Source: Closterium sp. NIES-65 (Eukaryota > Streptophyta > Zygnematophyceae > Desmidiales > Closteriaceae). From it: 64,000 bases of DNA. A model generated the notes under the pieces. That model was not told the origin of the DNA, made no database searches, and was given only the letters and a program-made list of their open reading frames with translations. Where the stretch lies: the NCBI GenBank assembly GCA_948144175.1, contig CANXME010002009.1:434001-498000 (forward strand), written 5' to 3'. Position numbers and translations under genes: made by a program. Positions 11,701-26,085 of the stretch are shown in pieces (within the stretch, counting starts at the first letter, position 1; every line of letters begins with the position of its first letter).

Positions 11701-13983
11701 TTTACCTTTGTCAGGTAAGTAGGTTCCTAATCGCGCATGGCAGCCAGCGAGCTAATTCTTGAACCCGTGCGCAATAGGTAGGCGAGACAAGCTATCCGCT
11801 AACAATCGTCTGTTCGGAGTTGTATGCGAGACGGTGCTTTTGGATTGCAACGAAAGTGAATGGAATAAGGTGGGTGGTATCCACAGTCGGATACATTTAG
11901 GGTAAGACCAACATAGCTTCTGTCGAACCGTTTAAACTAAATGAGAAGCGCCATCTTTGGCAACCGCAGCGACAATGTGAGTCCATGGGCAAGGTTAAGG
12001 GGGAGCGATTGCTTGATCTGGCAGAACAAAATGGTTAGTAGCAACACCGAGCGATGTCGGCAAAAAATCTGGCTACCAGTCCGTTAGGATCGCTTTCCTG
12101 AGACACCTTAGTTCCCCCCAAGGATAAAAAAATGCTGCTTGACAACAAGTCATCAATGACCACGCGTGATGCAAGCTGCGCATTTCTCACTGAAGCAACG
12201 GCAGGCGACTTATTTCTGGCTCAACATAAGGGCGCGTGTCTTTTGAAATTTAGGCCAGAGTTCATGTTTTTTTGTCGAATTTTTGCAATTGAACACATGT
12301 CGACCTGTAGTCGACTATCTCGCAATTTCATTGTCGAGTCGCGTGTTCACCTTGACGTGGAGCACATGGCACAAGAAATGCTCGACTTTCAAAGGTCGAA
12401 TTTGTACAGTAAGATCCGAGTCGCGCCAAGTTTCGTAGGTTACCCTGTCTATACAATGAAGTTCGTTAGCACTTTCAACTCTGGTAACCTGGCGCGACGT
12501 GGTTCGTGTTCATCGCGAATCTCGCAGCTTCTTCGTGCGTGGGCAGAAGAACACACGATTGGAGAAACGTGCTCGGGGATAGTCGAATGCGAGGTCGACC
12601 CTAGTTCAGTGTTCTGTTTCAGCAACTTTGAGCTTGGACACACGTTCGTCGTGCGAAATTGGCGAAGCTAGCTACCAGAAAAAGTTCGACCATTTTTTCG
12701 AACTTCTACACCAAAAGACACACGCCATAAGAAACGACTGGGTCAGTACGAACGTCTCCTCAGCACCAGTCGACTGATTCTGGCTCAGGAATCTCATTGA
12801 GCCGTGCAACCCTAACGACGAAACAAGGAACAAGTTTGTCTGGAGACTATTCCCTACAGGCCAGTTATCTTCACCTCTCCCAAGTGGGAAATCCACTCAA
12901 ATCATGGTTGCTCCATCGAAAACATATTGCGTGAAAGTGTGCTAGGGCTGAACCAAAAGCAACCCTGAAATAGTCAGGCTTGGCCCGCCGTCTTGAAAGG
13001 GGGCACGCTACTGCCTCAAACCCCGCCCACCACCAACCCTACTTGTCGCCATCAATTAGGCAATTCGTTCATCCCTAGCAGCTACAAAAAACCACGAAAG
13101 CAACAGCTCGTAGGCTTGTCTTCCCCCTCAATCTATGAACAGCGATGAGAGCGTCTCAGACGTGGAATGATCGGATCTCTAGTGCGTGTGAACAGTGTCA
13201 ATGCGAAGCACAAAGAAGCATCAATGGGCTAATTCTCCACCCTTCGTGAAGTTCCAGAACCGGGTTAACAGACAGACTGAATGCCAACTACCATCCCTGG
13301 CGAGATTGCTTAAAGCCGTGGCCCAACTATCAGCTTCAACTTAAGGGTATTATAGCTTGAAACTTGGTAGTCCCAGGCAGTTCAGTGGCGAGAGGTTTGT
13401 CTTGTGCGAGATTCCATTTTTTTCGTCCAAGAAGGGTCCCGTTACGCACACTCCATATTTGTCCTGCAACTGTTCCTTGGAAGTTGCACCCCGCCTCTAA
13501 CAGGGTTAGCAGTCTTGTGTACAGATCTGACCCTGTTTTCACAAGACCGTCCGAAAATCATCAAACCCTGAAGATCCCAGCGGAATCAGGTCGACGGACC
13601 CGAGTTGCCAGGGTCGACGAGGGGGGTTGCCCGAAAGGTACACATCGCGTTTTGGAAACTCTGTAGCTTTGAACATGGCCCCTAACCTGCCTCTCAGAAT
13701 CCAACAAAGTTGAATTCTGTGCACTTGTAAGATCCAATCGATTTGGCACTGTGGCAATCTCTCTGTGTTCAGACTCGGCTTGTTTGTTGGACTTTCTGGC
13801 AAGCAAAGACAGCTCAAACCTGAAAGGAATGCTCTGTACACAATGCAGTATCTTAAAGTGTATTGGAAGTACAACAATCCACCCTTAAGTGAAACTCACA
13901 ATATCACCACCCTCATCCCTCATTGAGCATTGCACTTTCTTTGTTACACCCTATATGAGACCAAGAAAATAATTATTTTCCCA
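11701..13983. other. AT-richer spacer between kinase and carbamoyltransferase genes
   Basis: The stretch next to 11701 is the presumed promoter of the kinase, and the end near 13983 holds the 3' flank of the carbamoyltransferase. A 179-codon open frame on the plus strand (12132-12671) has ordinary composition, but I recognise no domain, no splice signals and no homologue. I see no repeats or mobile element ends here. Confidence 0.4.
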
Positions 13984-16862
<2,879 letters not shown>

Positions 16863-17924
16863 GGCGACAGGTGGCGATTATTTCCCGCTTCTGTGAGAAA
16901 GGATTCTTGGAAAAGGTCAAGAAGCGATCCTAGCGCCTGCCGCTGTTGTTAAGGTTTCAACTGTCGTCCGAAGGAAAGAGTGCCAGCCCGACACGGCGAC
17001 CTAGGCACAAAACAGGAGACGAGAAAGAAATGCGAGGCAAGCGGACTCGCAAGTGAAAGAAGACTCTTGACAAGAATCTAGTAGTACGTGTGACCCTGTA
17101 ATGAGGAAGGAATTTGCTGGAAGCCACGGGATGGTGTGGGTGAAACGGGATGGGAAATGAAGCAAAAGCCACGTGCTTCATGGGAGATCCTCAACGTTTG
17201 GAGAATAGTAGCACTGAAATTGCGCGGTGTCCCCCTGCTTGTCCCCTGAACCCTGCCATGCATGCTATGAAGTCCTGAATCTAGAGGGGGCGTTTGGCCT
17301 CCCTGAGGAGCTTTGGATTCTGTACTGGATGACCCGACTACTATAGCGTTTCCCACACACTATACACATAAATCCCCTCACATTTCCTAAGCAAGAGTTC
17401 GTCCTTGTTCCCCACCCCCTCCCCTATATGCGAGTGTGAGAATGATTACTAGCGGGCCCACCTTTCGCGACGTTTCTAGGCCTGGCGACAGTTACGCTGT
17501 TTCTCAGCCTTCGCGCAAGGCTGGAGTTCGTGTGCATCTTGATGTTGTCCATCACTTCCTCGCAATGCCGGCTCTCCATCGGCCTCGTCCTTCTATCGCC
17601 GTGTCGCCTTCACTGGGCTCCCGTGTGCCTCCAGTACCTGTCGTTCCGCAAACAACTTCCAGCTGTCCAGCTTTCTGTCTGCACCTTTCGTCGCGGGCAT
17701 TCGTCATCTAACAAAACCCGTTTCCGCAACGGCTCGGTAATCGATCGTTTCGCGTCTTTCGCACGTTCCTCTGCGCAATTTCCGGAATTCGATTCGTCTG
17801 CGAGCACCCTCGCACGCGGCATGTCGCAGCACGCGTCCACTCCGGCGGAGGGGCAGCGGACGCCGCGCCAGGCGCTGCGCAGTCAGAGGTGGTGGCGTTC
17901 GACGCGCCGAAGAGCATTCCGGGG
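16863..17924. promoter_or_regulatory. Divergent upstream region of PYRB and the methyltransferase-like locus
   Basis: The two loci point away from each other across about 1 kb, so this stretch must carry both promoters. I can point to no specific element. An open frame reaches 17928 in the plus direction, but it is in a different frame from the methyltransferase exon and looks accidental. Confidence 0.4.
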
Positions 17925-19947
17925 ATGATGGAGCTGCGCCAGCTGCTGACCCACGACCCCGTCGGTGAGCCTCTCTCCAACCCTCGGGGCGAACGCAGGG
18001 GGACTGGGTTTGTGCGATGACTGCTGCGACGCACGCCGTCGCACAGGCGCAATAATTTCCGTCCGCCCTGTCTGCGTCCGCGCCAGCGCGTCTGCGCGGT
18101 TTGGCCTCCGTCATTCGCATCGCACCACATCATCCGCACCCCAAGGCGCGCCGAAATATTTCTGTGGAAATGGCTTATGGTACCAGGGCGCTGGCGTGGT
18201 TGATTGCCCCATCCATGCTCCCCTCTCACTCCACTCCGCCCACCACGCCCAATCGCCTCCACTCGCCGCTCTCTATCCCTCCGCATCCCTCGGGGATTCC
18301 CTAACCCTGATTTTCATCCCTTCTCCCGCACCATCGTGGCAGGCGGGTGGGACAAGGCGTGGCAGGCGAGCACGACGCCATGGGACCTGGGCGGCGTGAC
18401 GCCGGCTGTAGCGGCGCTCGTGGCGGCACAAGAGGGGTCGCCGCTGCACCTGCCGCCCTCCATCCGCCGCGTGCTCGTCCCCGGCTGTAGCACCGTGAGT
18501 GCCTTGCGCCCGGCTGTAGATCGGGATTGCACAGTTGTTGATTCACGGAACATGTGAGCCGGGCTGTAGCAGGAGAGGAATGCACAGTGGGCGTTTCATG
18601 GAAGATGTGAACGGGGCTGTAGCAAGAGAGGGGGGTAGTGAGTCCAAGGCATGTGAGATGATTGCTGCTTGGTTGTCTAAGACCTCCCATGCCCTCGGCA
18701 CATCACTGCATGCTATCATGTGGGTCCATGGTATGGCATGGCATGGCATGGCATGGCATGGCAGGGCTATGACGTGGAGGTGTTGGCATCGGATGGCAGG
18801 GAGGCGACGGCCCTTGACATCTCGCCTGCCGCTGTGGTGCATGCTGAGAAGAGAAGGTGGGCGTGCGTGGCATGGGTGCGGCACCAACGCCCGCCCCTCG
18901 CGTTGCTTGATGAGCACAACTCGCACAAGCGGGTGGACAGTGCCTGTGCAGCCAGCACTACACCCATTCGCCCTTCCCTTCTTCACCCATCCCTCTGCTC
19001 ACACCCCTGCCCTCCCACTCTTTTCCACTCCTCCCCTGTTGCCCAATGTCTACCCTTTTAGCCCGCTCTACCCTCTCAACCCTCTCCTTCTCCCGCCCAT
19101 CCTCCTCCCGTTTGCTGCTCACCAGCGATTGGAGGGGGTGACAAACAGGGCGGCCATGGCGTTTTAGTGTGGCAACTGTTTTCACTACCGCCCACCACAG
19201 CCCACCACAGCCCACCACAGCCCTTCCACGCCGCGCCATCTTGGACTGCCCGTGAGCCCAGCCCAGCCCGCCCCCAAGCCTCTCACCCCCCACCGCTCTC
19301 CCTCTCACTCCCTCACATACCAAGCACCTGCTGCCATACTAGCTATCCCTCCTCTGCTGCTCTCCTTGCCCCAGTCGTGTGCCTGGCATCTCAATCGCTC
19401 CGCCATCTGGTGTGTCGCATTCTCTCCTACTGTCACCAACACCATGTACCCGTCATCCCCCTTCCCCCTCAACCAGTCTCTGTCAGTGCCCACATGCCCC
19501 ATCGCCCCTGCCATGCCCCTCACACCCTCATGCCCCCGCGCACCATCCCTCCATGTCCCCCACGCACCATCCCTCCATGTCCCCCATGCACCGTCCCTCC
19601 ATGTCCCTCCACGGGTCTCACCGCGTGCAGGTCCTTCTGTGCGCTGGCGCCATCGCTGAGGGGCAAGATAGCAGAGCTGCTCGCATTACTCTCATGTTCC
19701 CCGTGCGTACCATTGCACCCTCGCACCATGCATATCCATGCACGCCTGTCACTCAATGTTCATGTGTGTCCTCGTGTTACTGCACACATGAATGCACCCT
19801 CGCATGCTCCCTCGGGCAAACACTAATCACCGCTGTCTGCTCACGGCGCGTGGCTGGCTGGCTGTGTGTCTGCCCCTCGCTGCGTGCGCCTGGCCTGCAG
19901 ATCGATGGACACGAGGGCGGCCCACCCTATGCCGTCTCCAAGGACAG
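17925..19947 (+). pseudogene. HOL/TMT-like thiol/halide methyltransferase, apparently disabled
   Basis: The family moves a methyl group from S-adenosylmethionine to thiocyanate, bisulfide or halide ions (HOL, TMT, TPMT fold). Visible exons: 17925-17964 (MMELRQLLTHDPV), 18343-18494 (GGWDKAW, TPWDLGG, VLVPGC), 18765-18856 (GYDVEVLA, ATALDIS), a segment at 19136-19250, 19631-19702 (SFCALAPSLRGKIAELL, ITLMFP) and 19901-19947 (GHEGGPPYAVSKD). The SAM motif and the GGPPY region are typical. Defects: exon 3 ends in phase 2 but the next segment (RLEGVTNRAAMAF) reads only in phase 0 and meets a TAG; three copies of a 10-bp CCCACCACAG repeat shift the frame before ILDC; and the AELL and ITLMFP parts of one exon are in different frames with the usual KPGG missing. 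No last exon was found before or after the long array. Sequencing errors could explain some of this. Confidence 0.65.
18731..18763. repeat. GGCAT pentanucleotide repeat before exon 3 of the methyltransferase-like locus
   Basis: Six or so GGCAT units end in the GGCAG acceptor of exon 3. The repeat replaces the pyrimidine tract normally found before an acceptor, which may weaken splicing. Confidence 0.85.
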
Positions 19948-20111
19948 GTGCGCCCCTCCTCTCCCCGCGTCCTCCCTCGCCCCTCTCCCGCCTCTCTTCC
20001 CTGTCCACCCTTTCCCCACTCTCTCCCTTTCTCCCTTGTTCTACCTGTCCCCCTTGTTCCCCCTTGTCCCCCCTGCTCCGCCTGGTCCGCTTGTCACATC
20101 CGCTGTTAGCA

Positions 20112-20381
20112 CCAGGGCATGGGGCACCAGGGCACGGGGCACCAAGGCATGGGGCACCAGGGCACGGGGCACCAAGGCATGGGGCACCAGGGCACGGGGC
20201 ACCAAGGCATGGGGCACCAGGGCACGGGGCACCAAGGCATGGGGCACCAGGGCACGGGGCACCAAGGCATGGGGCACCAGGGCACGGGGCATCAAGGCAT
20301 GGGGCACCAGGGCACGGGGCACCAAGGCATGGGGCACCAGGGCACGGGGCACCAAGGCATGGGGCACCAGGGCACCAGGTC
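20112..20381. repeat. 30-bp minisatellite (two 15-bp halves)
   Basis: About nine copies of a 30-bp unit are built from two 15-bp halves that differ in AGGCAT versus GGGCAC. The array follows the last recognised exon of the methyltransferase-like locus. All frames are open by virtue of the period, so the long open frames here are not genes. Confidence 0.95.
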
Positions 20382-20462
20382 ACCAGGTCAGTGCTCACAG
20401 TCAGTGTGCGTCAGGGCACAGGTCACCAGGGCACGGGGCACCAAGGCATGGGGCACCAGGGC

Positions 20463-22367
20463 ACTGCTGTGCTTGTCACCACTGCTGTGCTTGTCACCAC
20501 TGCTGGGCTTGTCACCACTGCTGTGCTTGTCACCACTGCTGTGCTTGTCACCACTGCTGGGCTTGTCACCACTGCTGTGCTTGTCACCACTGCTGTGCTT
20601 GTCACCACTGCTGGGCTTGTCACCACTGCTGTGCTTGTCACCACTGCTGGGCTTGTCACCACTGCTGTGCTTGTCACCACTGCTGTGCTTGTCACCACTG
20701 CTGTGCTTGTCACCACTGCTGTGCTTGTCACCACTGCTGGGCTTGTCACCACTGCTGGGCTTGTCACCACTGCTGTGCTTGTCACCACTGCTGTGCTTGT
20801 CACCACTGCTGTGCTTGTCACCACTGCTGGGCTTGTCACCACTGCTGGGCTTGTCACCACTGCTGGGCTTGTCACCACTGCTGGGCTTGTCACCACTGCT
20901 GTGCTTGTCACCACTGCTGTGCTTGTCACCACTGCTGGGCTTGTCACCACTGCTGGGCTTGTCACCACTGCTGGGCTTGTCACCACTGCTGGGCTTGTCA
21001 CCACTGCTGTGCTTGTCACCACTGCTGTGCTTGTCACCACTGCTGGGCTTGTCACCACTGCTGTGCTTGTCACCACTGCTGGGCTTGTCACCACTGCTGG
21101 GCTTGTCACCACTGCTGGGCTTGTCACCACTGCTGGGCTTGTCACCACTGCTGTGCTTGTCACCACTGCTGTGCTTGTCACCACTGCTGGGCTTGTCACC
21201 ACTGCTGGGCTTGTCACCACTGCTGGGCTTGTCACCACTGCTGGGCTTGTCACCACTGCTGGGCTTGTCACCACTGCTGTGCTTGTCACCACTGCTGGGC
21301 TTGTCACCACTGCTGTGCTTGTCACCACTGCTGTGCTTGTCACCACTGCTGGGCTTGTCACCACTGCTGGGCTTGTCACCACTGCTGTGCTTGTCACCAC
21401 TGCTGTGCTTGTCACCACTGCTGTGCTTGTCACCACTGCTGTGCTTGTCACCACTGCTGGGCTTGTCACCACTGCTGGGCTTGTCACCACTGCTGTGCTT
21501 GTCACCACTGCTGTGCTTGTCACCACTGCTGTGCTTGTCACCACTGCTGGGCTTGTCACCACTGCTGGGCTTGTCACCACTGCTGGGCTTGTCACCACTG
21601 CTGGGCTTGTCACCACTGCTGTGCTTGTCACCACTGCTGTGCTTGTCACCACTGCTGGGCTTGTCACCACTGCTGGGCTTGTCACCACTGCTGGGCTTGT
21701 CACCACTGCTGGGCTTGTCACCACTGCTGGGCTTGTCACCACTGCTGTGCTTGTCACCACTGCTGTGCTTGTCACCACTGCTGTGCTTGTCACCACTGCT
21801 GTGCTTGTCACCACTGCTGGGCTTGTCACCACTGCTGGGCTTGTCACCACTGCTGGGCTTGTCACCACTGCTGGGCTTGTCACCACTGCTGGGCTTGTCA
21901 CCACTGCTGTGCTTGTCACCACTGCTGGGCTTGTCACCACTGCTGGGCTTGTCACCACTGCTGGGCTTGTCACCACTGCTGGGCTTGTCACCACTGCTGG
22001 GCTTGTCACCACTGCTGTGCTTGTCACCACTGCTGGGCTTGTCACCACTGCTGTGCTTGTCACCACTGCTGTGCTTGTCACCACTGCTGGGCTTGTCACC
22101 ACTGCTGGGCTTGTCACCACTGCTGGGCTTGTCACCACTGCTGGGCTTGTCACCACTGCTGTGCTTGTCACCACTGCTGTGCTTGTCACCACTGCTGGGC
22201 TTGTCACCACTGCTGGGCTTGTCACCACTGCTGGGCTTGTCACCACTGCTGGGCTTGTCACCACTGCTGGGCTTGTCACCACTGCTGGGCTTGTCACCAC
22301 TGCTGTGCTTGTCACCACTGCTGGGCTTGTCACCACTGCTGTGCTTGTCACCACTGCTGGGCTTGTT
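20463..22367. repeat. 18-bp minisatellite, about 106 units, two alleles at one base
   Basis: The unit is CTTGTCACCACTGCTGKG, where K is T or G. By eye every unit is identical apart from that one base, over 1.9 kb. Because 18 is a multiple of 3, long frames stay open on both strands (for example SSGDKH and SSGDKP on the minus strand), but there is no start context or flanking coding sequence to support a gene. Confidence 0.97.
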
Positions 22368-22439
22368 GCTCACTCCCTCTCTGGCTCATTGCATGTGCGG
22401 CCACTCACCTGCCTCTGTCTGTGCTGTTGTGCCTCTACT

Positions 22440-22625
22440 CATGCATGCGAGTGTGTGTGAGCGTGCGTGTGTGTGTGGGTGCCGGTGTGGGTGGGTGAGT
22501 GGGGGTATGGTGTGCGTGGATGCGTGGGCGAGTGCTTGGCCGGGTGCGTGGGCGGTTGGTTGGGTGGGTGGGTGGCGGGTGGGTGGGTGGGCGGGTGCAT
22601 GGGGGGTGCGTGTGGTGGGTGGGAC
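22440..22625. repeat. GT-rich and GGGT-rich tract with G-quadruplex potential
   Basis: GTGTGTGT runs pass into repeated GGGTGGGTGGG blocks between 22555 and 22600. At least six closely spaced GGG runs on the plus strand make a G-quadruplex likely in single-stranded DNA or RNA. Confidence 0.8.
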
Positions 22626-23404
22626 GTGCAGGGCAGGGAGTAGCAGGCCAAGGGGGTGCAGCATCCAAGGTGTGACGCGCCTGGGACTACTGCAATGGGC
22701 ACCCGCGAGCAACACGGGCCACCTCGAAGCACCTTAGGAGACAACGTCTGTCTCACACCGTGTGTTTCATCTCAAGGCGTACAATATATTGAGAAACGAA
22801 GCTCCGTGCTTGTTTGAGTTACAAAGTGGGCGTCAGAGCAGTGGCGTCAGTACTGTGTGAACTCAAAGTCCACTCCCTGCAGTTACGGAAGATGCAGTGC
22901 ACGTGCTACCTTGGATGACACGTGCAGTAGGTACAAGCGGATACAACCTTGAGTGTCCTATGAGAGTGCCAGTGCCGCGGATGCCATACAACCTTATCTG
23001 TGATTGTTACTGCTGTATGGTGCCTTGAAACTATTTTCAAAGAGAGGTGTCCTCCCCACTCAGCACCTCCCATCCCACGCAGCAACCCAACTGGATTTGT
23101 ACTTGTGATACTGCTGCACTCATACCGTTATAACCTTGTTCTTTCCTAGTAAACTGTTAATAGCACGTTCGAAACTTGAAAATAATTGGTTATGATTTCG
23201 TATCAGGAGTGGTGCTAGAAAGCTGCAATTTGATATTGATCCTTCTATGAGACAGAAAGAACATTCAGTAGAGTTATCACCCAACCACTAACAAGCAAAA
23301 TACGTAACATGGGTGTACTGGGTTGGGTATGTATCAGCTCGCCACATCTCTACTATGCTACTTCTCTGCTTCTCCAGATACTACCACAATCCTGGCCTGT
23401 ATTG
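22626..23404. other. Unique sequence, nothing recognised
   Basis: Moderately AT-rich unique sequence between two arrays. It could hold the missing end of the methyltransferase-like locus, but I could not identify its C-terminal motif in any frame. Confidence 0.4.
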
Positions 23405-23787
23405 CTTCACTGCAACACTGGTTGACTGCATCACTGGTTGACAGCTTCACTGCATCACTGGTTGACTGCTTCACTGGTTGACAGCTTCACTGCATCACTG
23501 GTTGACTGCTTCACTGCATCACTGGTTGACTGCTTCACTGCATCACTGGTTGACTGCTTCACTGCATCACTGGTTGACTGCTTCACTGCATCACTGGTTG
23601 ACTGCATCACTGCATCACTGGTTGACTTCTTCACTGCATCACTGGTTGACTGCTTCACTGCATCACTAGTTGACTGCATCACTGCATCACTGGTTGACTG
23701 CTTCACTGCATCACTGGTTGACTGCATCACTACATCACTGGTTGACTGCTTCATTGCATCACTGGTTGACTGCTTCACTGCTTCACC
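23405..23787. repeat. 24-bp minisatellite
   Basis: About sixteen copies of a 24-bp unit containing TTCACTGCATCACTGGTTGA run here, with single-base variants. The period is a multiple of 3, which explains the overlapping open frames in several readings. Confidence 0.95.
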
Positions 23788-23986
23788 ATCCAACCAACAT
23801 CTCCCCCTCCGTTACTCATCGATTCCCGTCAATTCTCCCCAGTCATTACTCCAATACCAGCATCACTGCTTAACTACTTTGCTGCTTCACTAGTTTCTTC
23901 TCAATTCCCATTAGTTCGCTGCTTCCCTTTAGTTCACTGCTGCTTCCCCTTCACTGATGCTTTCCCTTCACTGCTGCTTCCCCTCG

Positions 23987-24128
23987 TTTTTTTTTTTTTT
24001 TACTCGAAGGCTTGTGCACAAGCCATGGAGGATAAAAAATCCGTCCCATCAGCATCGCGTTGGGTATGATGCCTACGGGCTAAGACCCTGACAATTAGGG
24101 TACTGCCGTATCACTTGGCTAAAAAACC
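23987..24128 (-). mobile_element. Candidate tRNA-derived SINE with poly(A) tail
   Basis: Read on the minus strand, the segment begins with a tRNA-like A box (TAGCCAAGTGATACGG), followed by a perfect 5-bp stem with a 7-nt loop (ACCCT, AATTGTC, AGGGT) like an anticodon arm and a weak B-box-like region. It ends in a 15-nt poly(A) tail (poly(T) at 23987-24001). The loop lacks the conserved T33, so it is not an active tRNA. GCTTCCC flanks both sides, but this word is common nearby and is weak evidence for a target duplication. Confidence 0.5.
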
Positions 24129-24129
24129 T

Positions 24130-24428
24130 CCTGAAGGGCGCTTCCCTACACCCCACTGCTTCTCCCCTCCTCTGCACCAGCGGCTGCTTCTGCTGCTCCC
24201 CTTAACTGCACCAGGCAGCTGCTTCTCCGCTTCAAGGTTTAGGGGTTCCTCTCCCCTTCTCTAGAGCAGGCGGCTGCTTCTCCCATTCTCCTTTTTACTG
24301 CACCAGGCAACTGCACCCCTTTCTCTGCACCAAGCTGTTCCTCCCATTTCAGGGCTTAGTGGTTTTCCTCCCCTTCTCTGCACCAGACGACTGCTATTTC
24401 CCTTCAGGGTTAAGGGGTTCCTCTCCCC
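24130..24428. repeat. Degenerate left flank of the 40-bp array
   Basis: Diverged pieces of the same CTGCACCAGG and CTTCTCCCCTT words appear with irregular spacing. They look like older, decayed units. No gene is seen. Confidence 0.6.
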
Positions 24429-26085
24429 TTGACTGCACCAGGAGGCGGCTGCTTCTCTCCTTCTCCCCTTGTCTGCACCAGAAGGCGGCTGCTTCTCTCC
24501 TACTCCCCTTGTCCGCACCAGAAGGCGGCGGCTTCTCTCCTACTCTTCTTGTCTGCACCAGAGGGCGGCGGCTTCTCTCCTTCTCCCCTTGACTGCACCA
24601 GGAGGCGGCTGCTTCTCTCCTTCTCCCCTTGTCTGCACCAGAAGGCGGCTGCTTCTCTCCTACTCCCCTTGTCTGCACCAGAAGGTGGCGGCTTCTCTCC
24701 TACTCTTCTTGACTGCACCAGAAGGCGGCTGCTTCTCTCCTTCTCCCCTTGTCTGCACCAGAAGGCGGCTGCTTCTCTCCTTCTCCCCTTGTCTGCACCA
24801 GGAGGCGGCTGCTTCTCTCCTTCTCCCCTTGTCTGCACCAGAAGGCGGCTGCTTCTCTCCTTCTCCCCTTGTCTGCACCAGAAGGCGGCTGCTTCTCTCC
24901 TACTCCCCTTGTCCGCACCAGAAGGCGGCTGCTTCTCTCCTTCTCCCCTTGTCTGCACCAGAAGGCGGCTGCTTCTCTCCTTCTCCCCTTGTCTGCACCA
25001 GAAGGCGGCTGCTTCTCTCCTTCTCCCCTTGTCCGCACCAGAAGGCGGCTGCTTCTCTCCTCCCCTTGTCTGCACCAGAAGGCGGCTGCTTCTCTCCTTC
25101 TCCCCTTGTCTGCACCAGGAGGCGGCTGCTTCTCTCCTTCTCCCCTTGTCTGCACCAGAAGGCGGCTGCTTCTCTCGTTCTCCCCTTGTCTGCAACAGAA
25201 GGCGGCTGCTTCTCTCCTTCTCCCCTTGTCTGCACCAGAAGGCGGCTACTTCTCTCCTTCTTCCCTTGTCCGCACCAGAAGGCGGCTGCTTCTCTCCTTC
25301 TCCCCTTGTCCGCACCAGAAGGCGGCTGCTTCTCTCCTTCTCCCCTTGTCTGCACCAGAAGGTGGCTGCTTCTCTCCTACTCCCCTTGTCCGCACCAGGA
25401 GGCGGCTGCTTCTCTCCTTCTCCCCTTGTCTGCACCAGAAGGCGGCTGCTTCTCTCCTTCTCCCCTTGTCTGCACCAGAAGGTGGCTGCTTCTCTCCTAC
25501 TCCCCTTGTCCGCACCAGGAGGCGGCTGCTTCTCTCCTTCTCCCCTTGTCTGCACCAGGAGGCGGCTGCTTCTCTGCTTCTCCCCTTGTCTGCACCAGAA
25601 GGCGGCTGCTTCTCTGCTTCTCCCCTTGTCTGCACCAGAAGGCGGCTGCTTCTCTACTTCTCCCCTTGTCTGCACCAGAAGGCGGCTGCTTCTCTCCTTC
25701 TCCCCTTGTCTGCACCAGAAGGCGGCTGCTTCTCTCCTTCTCCCCTTGTCTGCACCAGAAGGCGGCTGCTTCTCTCCTTCTCCCCTTGTCCGCACCAGAA
25801 GGCGGCTGCTTCTCTCCTTCTCCCCTTGTCCGCACCAGAAGGCGGCTGCTTCTCTCCTTCTCCCCTTGTCTGCACCAGGAGGCGGCTGCTTCTCTCCTTC
25901 TCCCCTTGTCTGCACCAGAAGGCGGCTGCTTCTCTCCTTCTCCCCTTGTCTGCACCAGGAGGCAGCTGCTTCTCTCCTTCTCCCCTTGTCTGCACCAGGA
26001 GGCGGCTGCTTCTCTCCTTCTCCCCTTGTCTGCACCAGAAGGCGGCTGCTTCTCTCCTTCTCCCCTTGACTGCATCAGGAGGCTG
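24429..26085. repeat. 40-bp minisatellite, about 41 units
   Basis: The unit contains GGCGGCTGCTTCTCTCC, CTTCTCCCCTTGTCTGCACC and AGAA or AGGA variants. One unit near 25060 is shortened by 3 bp. The plus strand is pyrimidine-rich. The period of 40 rotates the frame each unit, and open frames of up to 554 codons appear in all readings; none has a supported start or a neighbouring exon. Confidence 0.95.

Noticed and set aside
12132..12671. 179-codon open frame as a gene
   Set aside because: It has no recognisable domain, no homologue that I know and no splice or start context. Chance is plausible in AT-richer sequence.
20388..22373. Open frames of 640-1040 codons through the 18-bp array (SSGDKP, TTAVLV, CHHCWA types)
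   Set aside because: They follow from a repeat unit of 18 bp without stops. Frames are open on both strands at once and have no supported start, exon or flanking conserved sequence.
24060..24128. A functional tRNA gene
   Set aside because: The A box and one stem look tRNA-like, but T33, a good B box and an acceptor stem are missing, and a poly(A) tail follows. A SINE is the better reading.
20463..26085. CRISPR-like arrays
   Set aside because: The arrays are head-to-tail minisatellites without unique spacers, and the window is eukaryotic.
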